A stretch of 7,756 nucleotides of DNA from assembly GCA_031289325.1 (NCBI GenBank), contig JAITPS010000273.1:1-7756 (forward strand), written 5' to 3'. This DNA is from Candidatus Methanovirga meridionalis. GTDB taxonomy: Archaea > Methanobacteriota > Methanobacteria > Methanobacteriales > Methanobacteriaceae. The notes beneath the pieces are model-generated. The model had not been told where the DNA came from. It made no database searches and saw nothing but the letters and a program-made list of their open reading frames with translations. The stretch's first letter is position 1, and each line of letters begins with the position of its first letter. A program made the position numbers and the translations under genes. Of this stretch, positions 5,413 through 7,756 are shown piece after piece.

Positions 5413-6777
5413 TCATTGTTTTTCATTTATATATTTAACAAGATCGTTTTTCTTTTTTATGGATTTAATAGCTGCTTTTTCTATTTTTTCTTTCATCTGT
5501 TCAAAGTTTTCTGGAGTCGTGTCTCCTAAAACTTTTTTAACTTTTGTATAGGCTGCTTCTCTAAAAAGTGGTTTGAGCTCTTTTTCACTTCCATCTTTAA
5601 TTATTCTTGGGTATCCTTTATTATCTACTGTACCTATTTCAGCTATTTTTACTCCAACAGAATTTATAGAGTTTATAACATCAGCGACAAGATTTTTAGG
5701 TGTTATAAGCATTAAAGAATCAATTGAAATTCCAAGAGGATCAATATCTAAAGTGTTTAACATGTTCAAAACCTTAGGATTTATCATTTTATTTATATCA
5801 TCTAAATTAAACTCCAAACCCAGACCAGTGGTATTAGATATTTCATGAGCATCACCTCTTAAACCTCCATTTGTTACATCAGTCATTGCATGAATATCCT
5901 TAATCAGATTTTCTTCATTTAAAACATTTGAAGCTTTTATAAAACTTGTATCCAATGTTTCCCATATAACATCAAAAAACCCATTGTAAATAGCTGTTGT
6001 TGTTATTGTGCCACCACCAGAACCTTCAGTTAAAAGTATAACATCCCCTACTTCTGCTCTTTTTCTTGCTGTTGGAAGATGGTTTGAAACACCGATTGAA
6101 CCAACAGCACTAACCAATCTATTTCCAAGAACCATATCCCCACCTATTCGTAAGGTACTTCCTGCTACAATAGGAACATCTATAAGTTCTGATACAGTAG
6201 AAACACCAGCTGTAAAATCAAATAGCTTTCCAACATCTCCATCATCACCAAGATGGATGTCACTTATAATAGCTACAGGTTTTGATCCCATTACACAAAC
6301 ATCTCTTAATGATGCTCTTGCTACATGAAAACCTCCAAGAAATGGATAATCACTTAATCGTGAATGAATTCCATCTATTGCAGTTGTAATATAAAGATTT
6401 TCACCAGCTATATTTGTCTTTACAACACCTCCATCATCTTGTTCTGTAGGATTTACAAGAGATTTAGTTTTTGTACTTGATACTATTTCAGCTATTTTCC
6501 TATGAACAAAAAAGTCTCCTGCTCCTCGTGATCCAACTCCCATTTCTCCCATTGTTATATCTGCAGAAGGAATAGCTATTATTTTTTTTAAGAAATCATC
6601 TTCAACACTGTTTATTTTAAGAGTGTTTTTAACTTCTTCTATTACACTTTTAGCTATTAATTTTGAATTTTTATCACTAATAGTTTTATAGTCTTTTATA
6701 TGCTCTGATAAGCTATTTTCAAGGGATTTTTCATCCACTGTATTAATTCTATCCCTAACAAATCCTTCAATATCCAT
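5413..6777 (-). CDS. AIR synthase-related (PurM/HypE-like) protein
   Basis: This 454-residue protein belongs to the PurM/SelD/ThiL/HypE superfamily, whose members bind ATP and phosphorylate or activate a substrate. The exact substrate of this methanogen type is not known to me. The N-terminal PurM domain shows DDGGVV (114-119), AIDGIHSR (133-140), ASLRDVCVMGSKP (155-167) and GSTLRIGGD (206-214). The C-terminal domain shows GDVILLTEGSGGG (244-256), MTDVTNGGLRGDAHEIS (298-314) and GISIDSL (349-355). It is longer than HypE or methanogenesis marker 2 (about 320-350 residues). The extra length is an N-terminal helical region of about 70 residues and a Lys-rich C-terminal tail after about 395. The ATG at 6777 follows an AAAGGT site with 5-base spacing. 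Its codon use is less AT-extreme than that of the neighbouring operon, as expected for a resident gene. The superfamily call is secure; HypE or PurM itself is unlikely. Confidence 0.9.
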   Translation of the reverse strand: MDIEGFVRDRINTVDEKSLENSLSEHIKDYKTISDKNSKLIAKSVIEEVKNTLKINSVEDDFLKKIIAIPSADITMGEMGVGSRGAGDFFVHRKIAEIVSSTKTKSLVNPTEQDDGGVVKTNIAGENLYITTAIDGIHSRLSDYPFLGGFHVARASLRDVCVMGSKPVAIISDIHLGDDGDVGKLFDFTAGVSTVSELIDVPIVAGSTLRIGGDMVLGNRLVSAVGSIGVSNHLPTARKRAEVGDVILLTEGSGGGTITTTAIYNGFFDVIWETLDTSFIKASNVLNEENLIKDIHAMTDVTNGGLRGDAHEISNTTGLGLEFNLDDINKMINPKVLNMLNTLDIDPLGISIDSLMLITPKNLVADVINSINSVGVKIAEIGTVDNKGYPRIIKDGSEKELKPLFREAAYTKVKKVLGDTTPENFEQMKEKIEKAAIKSIKKKNDLVKYINEKQ

Positions 6778-6782
6778 GGTCT

Positions 6783-6820
6783 ACCTTTAATAATTTTTAT
6801 AATCAGGAAATTTATATTTT
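6783..6820 (-). promoter_or_regulatory. promoter and ribosome site of the PurM-like gene
   Basis: On the minus strand an AAAATATAAATT TATA-like box lies at about 6809-6820 and a Shine-Dalgarno AAAGGT at 6783-6788. Transcription would start near 6785-6790, giving a very short leader that just includes the ribosome site. Confidence 0.5.
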
Positions 6821-7005
6821 GTTTTTAAAGTAATATGCAGTGTAAAAAGAGGATGGATTTTCACAACTAAAAAATAAATAAAATCAAAATTCCAGATTTT
6901 ATATTTTCATCTTCTTTTTATGGTGCCAAGTAATAAAAGTATTGTTAATATCATTATAATGAAAAGTAATAATTATATTAAAATTATTATAGTAATAGTA
7001 TTTGG
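6821..7005. other. non-coding region between the PurM-like gene and the CRISPR array
   Basis: No reading frame is supported. It contains an AT-rich palindromic stretch near 6967-6990 (TAATAATT ... AATTATTA). If the array is transcribed leftward, this is its distal flank, which usually carries no signal other than a terminator. Confidence 0.5.
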
Positions 7006-7184
7006 CAATAGATAAGCTTAAATCCTTGTTTTAGTGGAATTATCATAGTGTTATGGTATTCATTAGCTAATAAGACCAATAAATAGTTTTAATCCTTGTT
7101 TTAGTGGAATATAAGACAAATGGCAAAATAAAACACTACCTTATCTAGTCAATAAATAAGTTTTAATCCTTGTTTTAGTGGAAT
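7006..7184 (-). CRISPR. very small CRISPR array, 3 repeats and 2 spacers
   Basis: Repeats lie at 7006-7040 (35 nt), 7077-7110 (34 nt) and 7150-7184 (35 nt). All share the plus-strand 3' block AATCCTTGTTTTAGTGGAAT. The left repeat differs from the right one at three positions, and the middle one lacks a single A. The spacers, 7041-7076 (36 nt) and 7111-7149 (39 nt), are unrelated to each other. Repeat and spacer sizes are typical of CRISPR. The degenerate repeat on the left suggests the leader is on the right, with transcription on the minus strand. The repeat would then begin ATTCCACTAAAACAAGG and its core would include GGATTAAAAC, resembling the GATTGAAAC-type ends of archaeal type I/III repeats. 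No cas gene is in the window, so the subtype is unknown. It could be a remnant array or one served by Cas proteins elsewhere. Confidence 0.8.
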
Positions 7185-7305
7185 AGCTAAGATTTTTTTT
7201 GGATCATCTTAAAAAAACATTGAAAATGCTTATTTTTTTTGAAGTTTTGTGCAAACCTCAAAAACATAACCATATTAATATAATATTGCACAATCTATAT
7301 AAATA
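7185..7305 (-). promoter_or_regulatory. probable CRISPR leader with TATA box
   Basis: The DNA next to the best-conserved repeat is AT-rich and non-coding. On the minus strand a TATA-like box (ACTATTTATATAG, about 7293-7305) points toward the array, some 110 bases from the first repeat. Between them are poly-A/T runs and a short inverted pair, GTGCAA (7249-7254) and TTGCAC (about 7284-7289). Leader identity is inferred from position and from the degeneracy of the opposite repeat. Confidence 0.45.
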
Positions 7306-7408
7306 GTTTTAGGATTTATATATTTTAATTATGAAAATATTTTAATTTTTAAACTTAATATTTTATTCTAATATAAGTATATTATCTGCTATTTAGCAAT
7401 AACATATT

Positions 7409-7444
7409 TGACAGTAACATATTATATGACAGTAACATATTATA
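7409..7444 (+). repeat. 18-bp perfect tandem duplication
   Basis: TGACAGTAACATATTATA occurs at 7409-7426 and again at 7427-7444. A degenerate third copy (AGCAATAACATATTT) lies just before, at about 7394-7408. Confidence 0.9.
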
Positions 7445-7477
7445 AATTAATTAGTTTAATATTTATTGATAAAGACC

Positions 7478-7497
7478 TATCTTGATTTTTCAAGATA
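7478..7497. other. small hairpin
   Basis: TATCTTG (7478-7484) and CAAGATA (7491-7497) form a 7-bp stem around a 6-nt ATTTTT loop. No T-tract follows on either strand, so a terminator is not supported. Confidence 0.4.
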
Positions 7498-7586
7498 TTA
7501 TAAGGATTAAATCCATATTTTTAAATTTATTCAATCAGAAGTTCTGTAATTTTCTGCTGTACCATTTGATTATATTAATTATAGTG

Positions 7587-7756
7587 GTTTTGATAAAGCT
7601 CTTAATAAATAATTTTTTTTAAAATTAAATATTATTAAAAAATATTAATTTAAAATTATTTACTATTAATTAAAATATTAATTTAAAATTATTTACTATT
7701 AATTAAAATATTAATTTAAAATTATTTACTATTAATTAAAATATTAATTTAAAATT
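7587..7756. repeat. AT-rich dispersed repeat element E3 (third copy, runs off the window)
   Basis: From 7587 the plus strand matches the reverse complement of the right end of E1. Bases 7587-7624 against 4328-4365 differ by one substitution and one inserted T, and weaker similarity continues for about 60 more bases (to roughly 4270 in E1). The shared edge is GTTTTGATAAAG followed by TCTTAATAAATAA. The element continues past the window end as a tandem array. Confidence 0.75.
7641..7756 (+). repeat. 33-bp tandem array within E3
   Basis: Three perfect 33-bp units (7641-7673, 7674-7706, 7707-7739) and a partial fourth (7740-7756) run off the window end. Each unit contains TTTACTATTAATTAA and is entirely A/T apart from a single C. 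The real copy number lies outside the window. Confidence 0.92.

Larger units (their letters stand above)
7306..7586. other. non-coding AT-rich spacer
   Basis: No supported gene on either strand. It contains an 18-bp duplication, a 7-bp hairpin at 7478-7497 and a short palindrome GGATTAAATCC at 7504-7514. Nothing else stands out. Confidence 0.5.

Noticed and set aside
5573..6328. Plus-strand open frames of about 90 and 106 codons opposite the PurM-like gene.
   Set aside because: They lie entirely antisense to a well-supported gene, have Ser/Pro/Thr-rich shadow composition and no ribosome site.
6924..7007. Long-range inverted repeat TGCCAA ... TTGGCA beside the CRISPR array as ends of a mobile element.
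   Set aside because: Only 6 bp match and the sequence between is low-complexity A/T; the right half overlaps the first CRISPR repeat.

Overview
The window looks like an accessory, defence-type region of an AT-rich methanogenic archaeon, probably a Methanobrevibacter or Methanosphaera relative. The pointers are the very low GC content, archaeal TATA-like boxes, TTG-initiated reading frames, a 454-residue PurM/HypE-like (AIR synthase-related) protein of a kind known from methanogens, and an IS630-type transposase of the form I recall from Methanobrevibacter. The genus is inferred from these signs and was not confirmed by a search.

Layout, left to right. Positions 1-157 are a short flank. Positions 158-1663 hold a decayed IS630-family element with 26-bp imperfect terminal inverted repeats, TA at each end and a transposase broken by many stops and frameshifts. 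Its right end lies 5 bp beyond the stop codon of a two-gene minus-strand operon (3832 to 1669). That operon encodes an AAA-type ATPase (453 aa, intact ABC-like motifs) and, overlapping it by 17 nt, an unrecognised 272-aa protein with a cysteine cluster and a possible PD-(D/E)XK nuclease core. This pair is the best candidate for an undescribed defence system here.

Positions 3908-4365 are a very AT-rich repeat element (E1) with internal tandem repeats. A related segment (E2, 5225-5372) lies inverted on the far side of a gene relic, and a third copy (E3) starts at 7587 and runs off the window. Between E1 and E2 is the decayed C-terminal target-recognition domain of a type IIG-like restriction-modification enzyme (4742-5218), plus a possible second relic (4471-4578).

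Positions 5413-6777 carry the PurM-like gene, the only gene that looks like stable housekeeping chromosome. It has its own TATA box and Shine-Dalgarno site. Beyond it is a very small CRISPR array (three 34-35 nt repeats, two spacers, 7006-7184). Its degenerate repeat is on the left, so the leader is probably on the right and transcription on the minus strand. No cas genes are visible. The last 450 bases are non-coding, with an 18-bp duplication, a small hairpin, and E3 with a 33-bp tandem array.

Together the ATPase/nuclease-like operon, R-M relic, CRISPR mini-array and IS element read as a small, partly eroded defence island next to a conserved gene. No tRNA or rRNA gene was seen.
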